A DNA stretch of 33,387 nt, taken from the NCBI GenBank assembly GCA_021297855.1, contig JAJTHM010000013.1:1-33387 (forward strand), written 5' to 3'. The position numbers were made by a program, and so were the translations under genes. Below, piece after piece: positions 33,343 through 33,387 of the stretch. The DNA comes from Sphingobacteriales bacterium. Its GTDB lineage: Bacteria; Bacteroidota; Bacteroidia; Chitinophagales; JADJOU01. Numbering within the stretch: the first letter of the stretch is position 1; the number at the start of each line of letters is the position of its first letter. Below the pieces are notes generated by a model. The model saw only the letters and a program-made list of their open reading frames with translations. It was not told the origin of the DNA and did not search any database.

Positions 33343-33387
33343 ATGGACAAAAATACAAAATCTCTCGGACAGCCGATTCTAAATCAA
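33343..33387 (+). CDS. 5' end of a gene cut by the window edge, possibly a transposase
   Basis: Fifteen codons from an ATG, MDKNTKSLGQPILNQ, running off the window. The GQPI-xQ start resembles N-termini of IS4-type transposases common in Bacteroidota, and the preceding hairpin and promoter box would suit an IS. With so few residues the identity is tentative. If correct, the window is bounded by IS elements at both ends. Confidence 0.35.
   Translation, partial: MDKNTKSLGQPILNQ

Overview
The window reads as Bacteroidota chromosome. Three predicted secreted proteins carry type IX secretion (T9SS) C-terminal sorting domains. Many genes are preceded by the Bacteroidota -7 promoter box TAnnTTTG and lack a clear Shine-Dalgarno. 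The low GC, the bacillithiol gene bshB1 and the parA-parB-DUF5683-dapB cluster agree with this. An order or genus cannot be fixed from sequence alone; it looks like an environmental member of the Chitinophagales/Saprospiria/Cytophagales side.

Layout. 1-1600: a complete insertion sequence with 14-bp perfect terminal inverted repeats, sitting inside the 5' part of dabA. 1601-6228: the remainder of dabA, then dabB (DAC-type inorganic carbon uptake pump) and a small two-helix membrane protein. 6305-11146: an unknown small gene, bshB1, a MerR regulator, ddl (D-Ala-D-Ala ligase), a four-helix-bundle (23S IVS/S23-type) gene bracketed by inverted repeats, a YiiX-like permuted papain-fold protein and a LuxE-like protein. 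11343-19307: two large tandem paralogous T9SS proteins. 19369-19682: a DUF465/YdcH gene behind a perfect CRP-type palindrome. 19733-28624: a type II-C CRISPR-Cas segment with tracrRNA, cas9, cas1, cas2, a 23-repeat array, a gene of unknown function and a 21-bp tandem repeat. 28571-31673 (minus strand): parA, parB, DUF5683 gene, dapB. 31891-33228: a Calx-beta/OB-fold/T9SS protein. 33343 to the end: the first codons of another gene, possibly a transposase.

The most notable structure is the CRISPR-Cas segment. It lies between two 38-bp exact direct repeats, 8.8 kb apart. One is the 3' end of the intact dapB. The other is an orphan dapB tail with its own stop codon next to ydcH. This is the footprint expected of an island inserted at the 3' end of dapB, or of a duplication there; no recognisable integrase is present apart from Cas1. 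Within it, cas9 keeps every RuvC and HNH catalytic residue but is cut by one in-frame TAG just before the HNH domain, while cas1, cas2, the tracrRNA and all 23 repeats look intact.

The tracrRNA and the array are both read on the minus strand, opposite to the cas genes. Every repeat contains TTG-N19-TATCTTTG, a full Bacteroidota promoter, so each spacer probably has its own start site. A hairpin plus T-run directly abuts the cas2-proximal end of the array and would end crRNA transcription. Two spacers are near-identical (26/30, all transitions), which suggests sampling of the same site in two related invaders.
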